Below are positions 54,213-63,796 of a stretch of DNA of 64,000 nucleotides, one piece after another. The DNA is from Virgisporangium ochraceum (GTDB lineage: Bacteria; Actinomycetota; Actinomycetes; Mycobacteriales; Micromonosporaceae), in assembly GCF_016863655.1 (NCBI RefSeq), contig NZ_BOPH01000129.1, positions 1 to 64,000 of the forward strand, written 5' to 3'. A program made the position numbers and the translations under genes. The stretch's first letter is position 1; the number at the start of each line of letters is the position of its first letter. The notes under the pieces were generated by a model, which was not told the origin of the DNA, did not search any database, and saw nothing but the letters and a program-made list of their open reading frames with translations.

Positions 54213-55066
54213 TGGCGGACCTGGTCGCCGGTGGTGGTGTCGGCGCCGGCCTGGCGCTGATCGTGTACGGGCTCCGGCCACCGCGGCGTCACCTGGCCGA
54301 GGTCCTCACCGCGTTGCGCAACCCGCCGGTGCGGCAACCGACGGGACGGCACCGCGCGTACGCGATGGTCGCGCTGCCCGCGCGGAGGTTCGGCCTGCCA
54401 CGCGCACGCGTCCGGCAGGACCTCGCCGTCGTCGGCAAGGACGCCGTGCAGCACCTGGCCGAACAGACCGCGGCGACACTGTTCGGCGCTCTGGTCATCC
54501 CGGCGACCCTGGCGCTGCTCGGCTTCGGCGGCCAGGTTCCTCTGTGGCTCGGCATCGTCGGCGCGGCAGCCGGATTCCGGTGGACCGACGCGGCTCTGCA
54601 CTCGGCGGCGGAGAAGCGGCGGGAGGAGCTACGGCACTCGTTGGCGATGCTGCTGAGTCTGTTGACCATCAGCCTCGCCCGCGGTGCCGGAGTGGAGCAG
54701 GCCGTCGACGAGGCGTCGGGCATCTGTACCGGATGGGCCGCCGACCGGCTCCGGCAGGTGTTGGCGACGGCGCGGCTGCTGCGGCAACCACCGTGGCAGG
54801 CCCTCGGGGAGCTCGGTGATCAGACGGGGGTCACCGAACTGTCCGAGCTCGCCGCGGCGATGGCCCTGGCCGGTACCGAAGGCGCGCGGGTCCGTGCGTC
54901 CTTGTCAGCGCGGGCGGCGGCCATGCGGCAGGCCGCGACCGCCGCGATGGAAACCCAGGCGGAGCGGGCCTCGTCGCGGATGGCGGTGCCGTTGCTCGTC
55001 CTCGGCATCGCCTACCTGATCTTCCTGCTGTACCCACCACTGGTGGGGATCGCCGAGACGTTGTAG
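54209..55066 (+). CDS. tadC: TadC-like inner-membrane platform protein
   Basis: 285 aa from ATG 54209. T2SS F-domain with SLAMLLSLLTISLARGAGVE, a central membrane pair (TLFGALVIPATLALLGFGGQ, LWLGIVGAAAGF) and C-terminal MAVPLLVLGIAYLIFLLYPPL. The upstream part of its open frame, inside tadB, is not coding. Confidence 0.88.
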   Translation: MMADLVAGGGVGAGLALIVYGLRPPRRHLAEVLTALRNPPVRQPTGRHRAYAMVALPARRFGLPRARVRQDLAVVGKDAVQHLAEQTAATLFGALVIPATLALLGFGGQVPLWLGIVGAAAGFRWTDAALHSAAEKRREELRHSLAMLLSLLTISLARGAGVEQAVDEASGICTGWAADRLRQVLATARLLRQPPWQALGELGDQTGVTELSELAAAMALAGTEGARVRASLSARAAAMRQAATAAMETQAERASSRMAVPLLVLGIAYLIFLLYPPLVGIAETL

Positions 55067-55100
55067 GTGTCCTGTAGTCGCCCGAGCGGGGGAGGCAGTT

Positions 55101-55307
55101 GTGTCGAACCGTATCAGTGCGGTGGTCACGGTCCGGGTCATCGAGATGGTCCGGAAGGTCCGCCGTACGCCGGACGCGGGGATGGAGACCGCTGACAAGA
55201 TTCTGTGGGCGGCGGTGGTCACCATCGTCGTCGGGGTCGTCGGTGGGATCTTCCGTGACAAGCTCCGTGACTTCGCCAACGGTCTCACCGTCACCCTCAA
55301 CTGGTGA
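55101..55307 (+). CDS. Flp-pilin-like small protein
   Basis: 68 aa from GTG 55101 with a GGGGGAGG RBS. A charged leader ends at AG followed by METADKILWAAVVTIVVGVV, the arrangement of a class III signal peptide and hydrophobic pilin helix, then a short charged tail. It is the best candidate for the pilus subunit. The Glu is at +2 rather than the classical +5. No prepilin peptidase (TadV) is in the window. Confidence 0.65.
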   Translation: MSNRISAVVTVRVIEMVRKVRRTPDAGMETADKILWAAVVTIVVGVVGGIFRDKLRDFANGLTVTLNW

Positions 55308-55975
55308 CGGCGGTGCGGACGCTGATCCGGCTCCGCTGGGGCGTGCGCGTCGTTCTCACACTCGGGGTCGCCGCGTCGGTGACGGCCAACGTCCTGCACG
55401 CTGAGCAGCACCCGATCAGTCAGGCGATCGCCGCCTGGCCACCGGTCGCGCTGCTGCTGACGGTGGAGCTCATCTCACGAGTTCCGGTGCACCGCCGGGC
55501 TCTGGCGGTGGTGCGAATCCTGGCGACGGTGGCGATTGCCGGGATCGCGGCGTGGGTCTCGTACTGGCACATGGCCGGTGTTGCGGCCAGGTACGGCGAG
55601 ACCGGTGCCTCGCCATACCTGCTGCCGCTGTCCGTCGACGGGCTGATCGTCGTCGCCAGTGTGTGCCTCGTCGAGCTGGCCGGCCGCATCACCGTGATGA
55701 GTGCCGCGCCGGCATCAACCGAACGGGATCCATCCAGTGTGGACAGTCGGTCTCAGGCGTCCATGTACCTGCCGGTGAGCGAGGAGGACGCAGCCATGTA
55801 CGCCGTCTGGCAGCGCGGTCTGGCCGACGGGCGGGAGCCGTCCGGCGCGGAACTGGCCCGAAGCGTCGGCCGGTCCAACGACACCAGCGGCATCGGACGC
55901 AAGGCCGCCCGCCGCTACCGGCAGAGCACCGTCTCTCGACACAACGGCTTCCATCCGCAGGAGGTGGCGACATGA
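55304..55975 (+). CDS. DUF2637 membrane protein
   Basis: 223 aa from GTG 55304 (overlaps the previous stop). Four hydrophobic segments (VVLTLGVAASVTANVL, VALLLTVELIS, VRILATVAIAGIAAWVSYW, LPLSVDGLIVVASVCLVEL) match DUF2637 (SpdB-like) membrane proteins. The C-terminal 90 residues are soluble with an HTH-like GAELARSVGRSNDTSGIGRK segment. DUF2637 is usual in actinobacterial conjugative elements; inside a Tad operon it is notable. Confidence 0.78.
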   Translation: MTAVRTLIRLRWGVRVVLTLGVAASVTANVLHAEQHPISQAIAAWPPVALLLTVELISRVPVHRRALAVVRILATVAIAGIAAWVSYWHMAGVAARYGETGASPYLLPLSVDGLIVVASVCLVELAGRITVMSAAPASTERDPSSVDSRSQASMYLPVSEEDAAMYAVWQRGLADGREPSGAELARSVGRSNDTSGIGRKAARRYRQSTVSRHNGFHPQEVAT

Positions 55976-56358
55976 GGAGGGTCGGACGCCGCCTCGCGGC
56001 AGACCGGGGGTCGACCACCGTCGAGATGGTCGGCTACACCGCCCTCATGTTCGCCGCACTTCTGGTCGGGGTGCAGGCGGTCGTCTGGGGACTGGGGGAG
56101 CTTGCCTGCCGGTACGCCGCCAGCCACGCTCTGCAGGTCACGCGGGTTCAGGGAGGGACCGTTGCGGCCGGAGAGGCCGACGCCGCAACGGTTCTGGCCG
56201 CGGTGGGCGGAAACCTGGTGTCCGGTCCGCAGATCACCGCCACCCGGAATGCGACGACGGCGACCGTCACCGTCAGCGGCTATGCGGTCCAGGTCGTCCC
56301 GTTCCTCAAGATCCCAGTCGGATCGACGGCGAGCGGACCGGTGGAGTCGCTGGGATGA
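55972..56358 (+). CDS. TadE-like pseudopilin
   Basis: 128 aa from ATG 55972. The class III signal is canonical: DRG followed by STTVEMVGYTALMF (Gly cleavage site, Glu at +5) and one hydrophobic helix, then a beta-rich exported domain. It is one of two TadE-like proteins in the operon and is coupled by overlap to the next. Confidence 0.82.
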   Translation: MRRVGRRLAADRGSTTVEMVGYTALMFAALLVGVQAVVWGLGELACRYAASHALQVTRVQGGTVAAGEADAATVLAAVGGNLVSGPQITATRNATTATVTVSGYAVQVVPFLKIPVGSTASGPVESLG

Positions 56359-56804
56359 CTGTCCACAGACGACGTTGCCGGCCGCGACGCACCGACCGCG
56401 GGTCGGTGTCGGTCGAGATGGCGGTGCTCGTCCTGCCGATCGCGGCCGTCATGGCGGTGTTCGTGATCTTCTGTACCCGCGTCGCCGCAGTGCGACTGGA
56501 CCTCAACTCGGCCGCGTCCGCTGCTGCCCGGGCCGCGTCGCTCGCCCGGACCGAGGCGGCTGCGTACACCGCCGCCTCGGAAGCCGCCCGCGCCAACCTG
56601 GCCGGTCATCGACACACCTGCGATCCGCTGGTGGTGACCGTCGATGGCGGGGACTTCCGCCGGGGCGGGCGGGTGGCAGTCACGCTGTCCTGTCGCATGG
56701 CTACGGCCGAGCTCACCGGCCTCGGCCTACCAGGCTCCCTCACCTGCACGGCGACCGCCTACGCGGTCATCGACACCCACCGCGTCACCGGGCGCGGAAC
56801 ATGA
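56355..56804 (+). CDS. TadE-like pseudopilin
   Basis: 149 aa. Leader DRG then SVSVEMAVLVLPIAAVMAVF with Glu at +5, one membrane helix and an extracytoplasmic domain with two Cys (HTCDPLVV, VTLSCRMA) that may form a disulfide. ATG 56355 overlaps the previous stop. Confidence 0.82.
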   Translation: MTVHRRRCRPRRTDRGSVSVEMAVLVLPIAAVMAVFVIFCTRVAAVRLDLNSAASAAARAASLARTEAAAYTAASEAARANLAGHRHTCDPLVVTVDGGDFRRGGRVAVTLSCRMATAELTGLGLPGSLTCTATAYAVIDTHRVTGRGT

Positions 56805-57205
56805 GTCGGCTGCGAAGCGACCGAGGGTCGGGAACCGCATGGGCTCTCGGTGTGGTGGTCGTGCTGGCGCTGCTGGCCGGCGCCGTCCTCGACGGCGGAA
56901 ACGCCATGGCCGCCCGGGTGCAGGCTCTCGACGTCGCGCAGCAGGCCGCCCGGGCCGGTGCCAACCAACTCGACCTCGCGGTGCTGCGGACGCAGGGCCT
57001 CCTGCGGCTCGATCCGGTCGCCGCGCGAGCTGCGGCTGCCGCGTTCCTCGCAGACGCCAATGTGTCCGGCACCGCGACAGCGACCACCGAACAGGTGACC
57101 GTCACCGTGACCCGATCGCATCCCACGCTGATCCTGCAAGCGATCGGCGTCGACGCGATCGCTCTGTCCGCCACAGCGACCGCCGTGCCCGAAACCGGCC
57201 CCTGA
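56801..57205 (+). CDS. TadG-like / Rv3654c-type pilus-associated protein
   Basis: 134 aa from ATG 56801. It begins DRGSGTAWALGVVVVLALLA, like actinobacterial TadG/Rv3654c-type proteins in which the Glu of the pilin signal is replaced. One N-terminal helix, then an Ala-rich region (ALDVAQQAARAGANQLDLAV) typical of TadE/TadG families. Confidence 0.78.
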   Translation: MSRLRSDRGSGTAWALGVVVVLALLAGAVLDGGNAMAARVQALDVAQQAARAGANQLDLAVLRTQGLLRLDPVAARAAAAAFLADANVSGTATATTEQVTVTVTRSHPTLILQAIGVDAIALSATATAVPETGP

Positions 57206-57218
57206 CCGCGATGGAGGA

Positions 57219-59813
57219 ATGGTGAGCACCCTCGTCGCCCTGGTCAGCCGCCTCGCCAGGACCGGTCTGCTGATCGCGCTACTCGTCGGGGTGCCGTACG
57301 GGTTGCTGAGTCAAGTCGGGTCGCCCCTGCCAGATCACCTGCCCGACACCGACAGGATCGGCCGGGTCCTCGTCGAACCGGCGTCCGACGAGATGGTGCT
57401 TCAGCTGCTGGGTGTGGCGTTGTGGATCGTGTGGGTCGCGTTCGTGGCCAGCGTCGTGGTCGAGGTCGTCGCCGCCCTCCGCGGGGTGCCGTCGCCGCGG
57501 CTGCGTCCCATCGCCCCGATGCAGACCTTCGTCGGATGGCTGGTCGCCGGCCTGCTCATCGCCTCGCCCGTCCTGGCAGTGGTTGTCCAGACCGCGTCCA
57601 TTCCGCGTGTCACCGCGACAGCCGATGACCGCGACGGCCTGACCCGGGTTGCCGTAACAGCGCCAGAGCCGGTGTACCACGTTGCCAGGGGCGACTGGCT
57701 CGGTCACGTCGCCGAACGCTTCCTTGGCGACTTCAACCGCTACCCGGAGATCCAGGATCTCAACACGAACCAGATCCCGCATGACTCCGGGCCGGACGGT
57801 CCCGACCACATCGAACCCGGCTGGCAACTCGCCCTCCCCGCCGACGCCCACGACCGGGGAGCACGCCCTCATGCCACCGGACAGGTCACCTCTACGCCAT
57901 CCGGGACACCGTCGCCCGAGCCGCCCAGCCCGGGTCCCTCCACGCCGTCCCAACCCGCGGAGCCCGACCCCGACGGCGTCGTTCCCGAACCGACAACGCC
58001 TGCCACGACGGCGCCGACCACCACCACTGCGCCGACCCGGGAGCCGCCGGCGGGCCCGCAGACGGCACCCGAGGCCGATACCGGCGTCGAGATTCCCGGC
58101 GGCTGGCTCACCGTTCCAATGGCCGCCGCGATCGTCGCGGCCGCCGCACTGGTATGGCGCCGACGACGGAGCCGATACCGGCACCGTCCCATCGATGCCG
58201 GCGACCCGACCGACCCGGACCTGCGACCGCTTCCTCCAACTGTGGCGCGGATTCGGAACACTGTCCGGGCACAGGCACCCGATCTGCTCGATCCGCCGAC
58301 GCCGCCACAGCCCACCGTCACCGAGTATGCCGCTGGCGACGGCCCCGACCTTGCCGAGCCTGGTCCGAGCGGACCGGAGCTCGCCGGCATCGGCGAACCG
58401 TTGCCGCCCGGAGGCATCGGACTCACCGGCCCCGGCGCCGACCCGGCGGCCCGCGCACTCCTCGTCGCCGCTCTGTCCAGCGGTACACCCGACGACCCGG
58501 ACGCCCGCGGCCAGGTCATCATCCCCGCCGACGCGTTGACCACCCTCCTTGGGACCGGGGCCGTCGACCTCGGCCCGATTCCGAGGCTGCAGGTGACGAC
58601 GAGCCTGTCGGATGCTCTGACCCGCACCGAAGAATTGCTGATCGAACGGCGACGACTGCTCGAGGACCATGACGTCGCCGACCTCACCGGCATGCGCGAG
58701 GCCAACCCGCTCCACCCGCCGATGCCGCCGGTGCTGCTGCTGTGCGAGCCGCCACCACCTGAGCTGAGTGCCCGGCTGACGACGGCCCTCCACCTGGGCG
58801 CACCGCTCCAGGTCGGCGCCGTCGTCCTCGGCGCGTGGCCCCGGGGAGACACTCTGACCGTCCGATCGGACGGGCGCACCGACGGCGACCGCCGTCTTGC
58901 GGTCCTCGACACCGCGACCGCGACAGAGCTGCTCGACGTCGTGCAGGAAGCCCAGACCGGTGAGCCGGGCCCCGCCGCGGAGGCGCCCGGCGCGGACATG
59001 ACGACGCCGCCGTCGGAGCCGCAACCCGGGCCGTCGCAGACCGCGTCGGTCCGGGTTCGACTTCTCGGCGAGCCGGCCATCTTCGACCGCGACGGCGTTC
59101 CGGTGACCGGGTTGCGCCACCACGCTCGCGAACTGCTCGTCTACCTTGCCGTGCATCGGTCTGGCGCGAACCTGTCCGACATCATGGAGGCGTTCTGGCC
59201 TAACGCTACCGTCCCCCGCGCTCGTGAACGGCTGTCCACTGAGACGGGTGACCTGCGGAGACGGATCCGCCAGGCCGCCGGCGACAGATCCGTGCAGCCG
59301 GTCGTCAACACCGGCAGTCGCTATCACCTCAACCCCGATCTTCTCGACCTCGACGTCTGGCACCTGGTCGACGAGCTACGTCGCGCCTCCGCCGCCACCG
59401 AGCCGGACGAGAAGATCGCCGCCCTGCGCCGCGCGATCGACGCTCACACCGGCGTCCTCGCCGAGGGCCACGACTACGACTGGATCGAGCAGCCCCGCGA
59501 GCAGGTGCGTCGGAACGGTATCCGAGCACGCCTGCATCTGGCCGAACTTCTTGGCCCGTCAAACCGGCACGCCGCGGTTCAGCTCACTCAGGAGGCCGTT
59601 GCCATCGATCCGCTGAACGAGGACGTCGCACGGCGGGCGATGCGGGCGTTGGCCGCGGTGGGGGAGGTCATGGGTGTGCGGGCTCAGCTGGAGCGGTTGC
59701 GTGCCGCGCTCGACGAGATCGACGAGGAACCGACCGCGGAGACGCTCGCGTTGGCGGCGGAGATCCAGAGCCGGAGGGGCGCTGCAACGCATCGTGCGAA
59801 CCGTGCCAATTGA
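57219..59813 (+). CDS. Membrane LysM protein with winged-helix and BTAD domains
   Basis: 864 aa; GGAGG lies just before ATG 57219 / GTG 57222. Three N-terminal membrane helices (residues about 8-26, 60-85, 105-125) are followed by a LysM-like domain (VYHVARGDWLGHVAERFLGD), a Pro/Thr linker and another helix (VPMAAAIVAAAALVW). A central domain of unknown type follows. The C-terminus has an OmpR-like winged helix (RLLGEPAIFDRDGVPVTGLR, LVYLAVHRSGANLSDIMEAFW) and a BTAD TPR domain (DLDVWHLVDELRR onward). It ends the Tad operon. The combination of cell-wall-binding, membrane and SARP-like modules suggests envelope sensing linked to regulation; this is inference. Confidence 0.82.
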   Translation: MVSTLVALVSRLARTGLLIALLVGVPYGLLSQVGSPLPDHLPDTDRIGRVLVEPASDEMVLQLLGVALWIVWVAFVASVVVEVVAALRGVPSPRLRPIAPMQTFVGWLVAGLLIASPVLAVVVQTASIPRVTATADDRDGLTRVAVTAPEPVYHVARGDWLGHVAERFLGDFNRYPEIQDLNTNQIPHDSGPDGPDHIEPGWQLALPADAHDRGARPHATGQVTSTPSGTPSPEPPSPGPSTPSQPAEPDPDGVVPEPTTPATTAPTTTTAPTREPPAGPQTAPEADTGVEIPGGWLTVPMAAAIVAAAALVWRRRRSRYRHRPIDAGDPTDPDLRPLPPTVARIRNTVRAQAPDLLDPPTPPQPTVTEYAAGDGPDLAEPGPSGPELAGIGEPLPPGGIGLTGPGADPAARALLVAALSSGTPDDPDARGQVIIPADALTTLLGTGAVDLGPIPRLQVTTSLSDALTRTEELLIERRRLLEDHDVADLTGMREANPLHPPMPPVLLLCEPPPPELSARLTTALHLGAPLQVGAVVLGAWPRGDTLTVRSDGRTDGDRRLAVLDTATATELLDVVQEAQTGEPGPAAEAPGADMTTPPSEPQPGPSQTASVRVRLLGEPAIFDRDGVPVTGLRHHARELLVYLAVHRSGANLSDIMEAFWPNATVPRARERLSTETGDLRRRIRQAAGDRSVQPVVNTGSRYHLNPDLLDLDVWHLVDELRRASAATEPDEKIAALRRAIDAHTGVLAEGHDYDWIEQPREQVRRNGIRARLHLAELLGPSNRHAAVQLTQEAVAIDPLNEDVARRAMRALAAVGEVMGVRAQLERLRAALDEIDEEPTAETLALAAEIQSRRGAATHRANRAN

Positions 59814-59918
59814 TCATCACTGTGACGATGCTGCGGTTCGCGTCCACGAACAGAGCCGAGGCTCACTAATCTGCCGTTTACAGGATGTCCGATCAAGCCA
59901 CTCGGCGGCCCTGAGAAA

Positions 59919-61511
59919 ATGCAATTAATGGCAGGCAGAGACTCGTCGCATACGCTACTGTCAAGCGCCGTGACTAGCGTTGCTGTTCCCGACAGTGCAG
60001 TGGTGAATGCGCCGGCATGGCTTTGGGGCGGCAAAGTCGACAAACTCTTCCGGACGGCTGGGTTTCGCGTTCGCCGTGAAGGGTCCGGAGGCGATCGTCG
60101 CATTCGCACCGTCGAGATGGAGAGGCGAGTCCGGCCCGATCTTCTCTCGATTGAAAATCTGGCAGGCCCCGGGATTCCTTTGCCCAGATTTCATAGGATT
60201 GTGGACGTTGCCCGGCGCGATGAATGGGAGGCCGTCGACAAGAGTATCTTCGAGGGACTCAGCACGAAGCGGCGAGCGTTAAGCTCGCAAGGCAACGATG
60301 TAATCGACGCTTTGAATCGCCTGCAAATCCAAATCGCAACCTCGTCAGCTGCCCAGTTGGAGCAAGTCGCAGGTGACGCCTACTCGTTGCTGCGGCGGAT
60401 GGCCATTGAGACCGATTCAAAAGTTCGGCCATTCGCTAATGCTGGAGTTCATCTAGTAAATAGATCGGTTGAGCTTGTTCACCGCCTCAAGACCATCGGA
60501 ATGTTCCTTCGACTCGAAAGTGAACCACAATTGGCGAGGGGGCTACTGGGAGCCGCAAGCAAGGCTCTTAAATCTGGGGAACATATCTTCGCTTCCGCCT
60601 TTGGCTTGACAAGCGGAGTAGTTACTCTCGATGCGTATCTTGGTCCACTAGTTGGAGCTTTGACTCCGTTCGTTTGGGCCGTGGCGCCGACTCGGACGTT
60701 CGGCTCCGTGATGTTTACGTTGGGCCAGCCGATCGTCGGTACCGCAAGTTCCGCTGCGGAGCCACTCAACCTTCTACTTTCGCGCGGTCCAACTGAGGCG
60801 ACTAAGCTACCGAGGATTCAAGTGGATTCCTCAAGCGCCGCCGCCAACTGGTGGATTGAGCGTCTGAATCTCATGTTCGGAGTGCTGACGAATCCTGGGG
60901 TGCACTCGACCAGCGGGGAAAGATACTCGGCAATTAAGCATCTCCAAAACGCTGCGACCGTTGAGCAGCTATTTCGGCGAGTTGGCGCTATTCAGGCTGT
61001 TCACCGCGATCGCGATGCGCGTCAAGTCTTACTTTTTACAGTCCTCGACACTCTGGAAAGATTGACCGGTCAACCGATTGAGCAATTGTGTCTCCTTTCG
61101 AATGCGCGGCGCGCGTTGGTCCGTTGTCGGGCAGCTATTCCTTCCGGGGCAGCTGACGTCTTGATGCCTGCCGCGGAACGCTCCGTGGTGGCTTTGGAGG
61201 ACGCTCAGAATGGATTCTATCTGCGACGTCAGCTTCGTCAAGCCAACGTAGAAATCCTGCTCCCGAGTGGCGCAACGCGTTCTTTGGAGCCAGAAAGGGC
61301 GGTGGCAATGTACGTGAAGGTACTTCGAAACGCGACCCACGGCCACGGCGCCAAGCACGCAAATAAGATTGAAATCACAAACGCACTGCTAGCGCATCAC
61401 AACGGGGAACTTCCGCATGACCTGGGGCTCGTTGGATACCTGTACCTATTGGATCTGTTAGGAAATCCGGAGGCGTTGGCTGCGCGGCTTTACAGGGGAG
61501 GAAAGGATTAG
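59919..61511 (+). CDS. Putative HEPN-like defence protein
   Basis: 530 aa with no clear family. GC is visibly lower than in the Tad operon. Near the C-terminus VKVLRNATHGHGAKHA contains an R-x5-H motif like the HEPN ribonuclease/Apea proteins of abortive-infection systems, followed by LLAHHNGELPHDLGLVGYLYLLDLL. The N-terminal 400 residues are largely helical. ATG 59919 or 59928 starts it. Together with the Abi-C gene downstream, a phage-defence role is plausible but unproven. Confidence 0.5.
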   Translation: MQLMAGRDSSHTLLSSAVTSVAVPDSAVVNAPAWLWGGKVDKLFRTAGFRVRREGSGGDRRIRTVEMERRVRPDLLSIENLAGPGIPLPRFHRIVDVARRDEWEAVDKSIFEGLSTKRRALSSQGNDVIDALNRLQIQIATSSAAQLEQVAGDAYSLLRRMAIETDSKVRPFANAGVHLVNRSVELVHRLKTIGMFLRLESEPQLARGLLGAASKALKSGEHIFASAFGLTSGVVTLDAYLGPLVGALTPFVWAVAPTRTFGSVMFTLGQPIVGTASSAAEPLNLLLSRGPTEATKLPRIQVDSSSAAANWWIERLNLMFGVLTNPGVHSTSGERYSAIKHLQNAATVEQLFRRVGAIQAVHRDRDARQVLLFTVLDTLERLTGQPIEQLCLLSNARRALVRCRAAIPSGAADVLMPAAERSVVALEDAQNGFYLRRQLRQANVEILLPSGATRSLEPERAVAMYVKVLRNATHGHGAKHANKIEITNALLAHHNGELPHDLGLVGYLYLLDLLGNPEALAARLYRGGKD

Positions 61512-62059
61512 GGCTGCGTAATTGGAAAAGCGGACGCGAAAAGCGGCTGTGTCGCGCGGACCGGTTGAGTAGTCATGCAGTCACCCGGAACTGGGCTTCC
61601 GAACGAGATGTCGTTCGCGCTCCTGCATGTCAACATTATTTGCAGCAATCCGATGAGGCCCGCGAGTACCGTCGAGGCCAATTCGATGCATGTCCAGCGC
61701 CGCGAACAGCGGCGTCGTTTCTCTGTTGCTCTTCGGCCGGCGTGGTCCTATCGGCTCGACGAACCATGGCCGCCTGGGCTATGGCCACGCCTTTCTCGTT
61801 CAGCCTCGCGGACACTCCCGACTGTCGAGCCAGACACCTTGTGCGATCCAATCGAAGTGTCGAGTTCGTGACGGGCTGCGTGCCGAGTTGGAGCGCAACC
61901 ATCGACGGACCGGAGGCACGGTCCTGCCATGAGCCGTTCGGCCGTGCAGATCCGGCGTCCCGGCTAACGCGCGCAGCCGTTTCGCATGGGTAGTGCCTCC
62001 ATCTGCACGAGGACCGGTTCTTCGCTCCGGCCGGCCTGTTCGGGGTCTACGGTGATCGT
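61512..62059. other. Gap between the two HEPN-like genes
   Basis: About 550 bases without a recognisable gene. Open frames on both strands (for example 61565-61993 + and 61800-62294 -) are mutually overlapping, lack good RBSs and show no domain motifs. It may hold a decayed gene or only the promoter of the Abi-C gene. Confidence 0.4.
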
Positions 62060-63058
62060 GTGGATCTCTTTCAGATGCCTCGACCGGAGCACTTGGCACA
62101 GCCGGCATGGGATTCGATCGAACTTGCGCTAAGCAGGCTGCGGCGCGCCTGGGAGTTCGATGATCTGCCGGACGTTGTGGGCAAGGCGAAGGAATTGGTG
62201 GAGACCGTCGCGAAGGTGACGGTTGAAGCAGCTGAAGGAGCTGTGGCCGACTCTGTTGACTTCCAGCCGATTGTGAAGGCCGCGCAGAAGGCACTCGGGC
62301 GCCAGCCGGGCAATGATCTTTCGCAGGATCAGAACCTTCGTGCTATGGCACAGGCGGCCCAGACAATTGCGATGAGCCTGGCGCCGATCCGGAACGGATA
62401 CGGAACGGGACATGGCCGCGCGCGCGTCCCAGATGTTGTCGTGGAGATGGCAACGCTCTCGCTAGAGTCGGCCCTGATGTGGTCCAGGTGGGCTCTGCGG
62501 CGACTTGGACACTTGCTCGCCGACTATCCGAACGAACTCATTGCCGCCGTCCAGACGGGTACGAGTCGGACGGTACTGAGGGAGAAGTTCGACGCGAGTG
62601 CACTGGCTCAGCAACCGAGCGAAGTGCAGCACCGGATCGGCGTTGTGTTTGGCCAACAGTCGGCTGGCGGCTTCGGCAACGCAACTGAGGTCGGCGTGGA
62701 CCCAGTGGTCGAGGGCGGATACGACGAGTATCCCGTCGATTATCGTCGCGGAGTCCTGGAGGGAATGCTGTTGACCGGCGGGGGCTTCATCGGACTCACT
62801 GACTTCTACGCGTCGCGGTTCGTCTCCGTCCTGTCGTCACTTCCAGAGCGCGAGATACAAAGCGTGCTCGAAAGTCTTCGCGAGAGCGTGACCGGGGCTT
62901 CGTGGATTGACACGTGGCGCGGCACTACCAAAGTCAAGCCGGCAGATGTCGTTTCAGCCCTACAGAGCGAGGTCGCGCGGCTTCCTTCGGAATGCGCGGA
63001 GGCTTTCCAGAGTCTGTGTTGTGAACTCCTGGCCACGGGCGGGTCGGCAGAACTTTAG
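62060..63058 (+). CDS. Abi-C domain (abortive infection) protein
   Basis: 332 aa from GTG 62060. The segment IRNGYGTGHGRARVP carries the R-N-x-x-G-x-G-H-G signature (R-x6-H) of the Abi_C/HEPN domain, followed by a hydrophobic helix (VVEMATLSLESALMWSRWAL). HEPN proteins are often RNases that stop growth on infection. The C-terminal 150 residues are of unknown type. There is no clear antitoxin gene beside it. Confidence 0.7.
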   Translation: MDLFQMPRPEHLAQPAWDSIELALSRLRRAWEFDDLPDVVGKAKELVETVAKVTVEAAEGAVADSVDFQPIVKAAQKALGRQPGNDLSQDQNLRAMAQAAQTIAMSLAPIRNGYGTGHGRARVPDVVVEMATLSLESALMWSRWALRRLGHLLADYPNELIAAVQTGTSRTVLREKFDASALAQQPSEVQHRIGVVFGQQSAGGFGNATEVGVDPVVEGGYDEYPVDYRRGVLEGMLLTGGGFIGLTDFYASRFVSVLSSLPEREIQSVLESLRESVTGASWIDTWRGTTKVKPADVVSALQSEVARLPSECAEAFQSLCCELLATGGSAEL

Positions 63059-63214
63059 GACGAAGACTGAAGGCCAGCCCTCACCGAATCGCACCCTCAT
63101 GCCGCTGCCGGGACTCTCGCTCGCCACGATGATCGTCGCTGCTCGAGCTCGCCAGTTGCTTACGGGCATTCTGTTTCGCGCCGTCGTCAGACAGACAGAA
63201 CCCAGCTCTCGTCT

Positions 63215-63796
63215 TCAATGAGCAGGTCGTACCGACCGGTCACCGAGTAGACCGATCGCTCCTCTCCGGCTGCAACCTCCACCGGTTGATCGTTTTACGA
63301 CTACTGTCGATCCGCCTGGGCACACGAGCGGGGCGCCAGGACGGCAACTCGCATCCAGTAGCCACACAACGCCGACTCCGGCAGTGACTAGATCCGCCGG
63401 TACCTTGAATCTCCAAGCCAACCACCGCCGCCGGCGCGCATTCGCGTTGGTCTCGGCGGTCCTCATCTGTTGGCCGATGGACTCTCGTCGAGTGGCGTTG
63501 GCTGATCGGCACGCCTCGGCAAACTTCGGCGTCTCTCGAACGTTGTACTCGGGTTCTTCCGTGGCGATTGCTTCTTTCTCCGCCGACTCCGCCGCGGCTC
63601 GGTCGGAGTACCACTCGACCGTCATGGAGGCCATCCGTGCTCGCCACAGCTTCTCCTTGCGATGGTCTCGCCAGCGCTGCTCAGGATTGTGGCTCGCGCC
63701 GATGTACAACAGGCTCCCGGCGTCGTCATACAGGCGGTACACGGCGCAGCGGTCACCTGGGCTGAAATGCCGGGCACTGCTAATGATTGACTCCAA
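63215..63796 (-). CDS. Single-domain GIY-YIG protein
   Basis: 193 aa, ATG 63796. CAVYRLYDDAGSLLYIGASH gives the GIY-YIG pair (VY...YIG), NPEQRWRDH the Arg, and EKEAIATEEPEYNV the catalytic Glu and Asn, so the N-terminal 90 residues look like a complete nuclease domain. The C-terminal 70 residues include a weak hydrophobic stretch and a low-complexity tail. It is convergent with the Abi-C gene. Role unknown; phage-defence or mobile-element origin is possible. Confidence 0.7.
   Translation of the reverse strand: MESIISSARHFSPGDRCAVYRLYDDAGSLLYIGASHNPEQRWRDHRKEKLWRARMASMTVEWYSDRAAAESAEKEAIATEEPEYNVRETPKFAEACRSANATRRESIGQQMRTAETNANARRRRWLAWRFKVPADLVTAGVGVVWLLDASCRPGAPLVCPGGSTVVVKRSTGGGCSRRGAIGLLGDRSVRPAH

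Noticed and set aside
57279..59363. Long - strand ORF (694 aa) opposite the LysM-BTAD gene
   Set aside because: Low-complexity Gly/Arg-rich shadow of a gene with recognisable domains.
61565..61993. 142-aa + strand ORF in the 61.5-62.0 kb gap
   Set aside because: No RBS, no domain, and equal-length ORFs overlap it on both strands.
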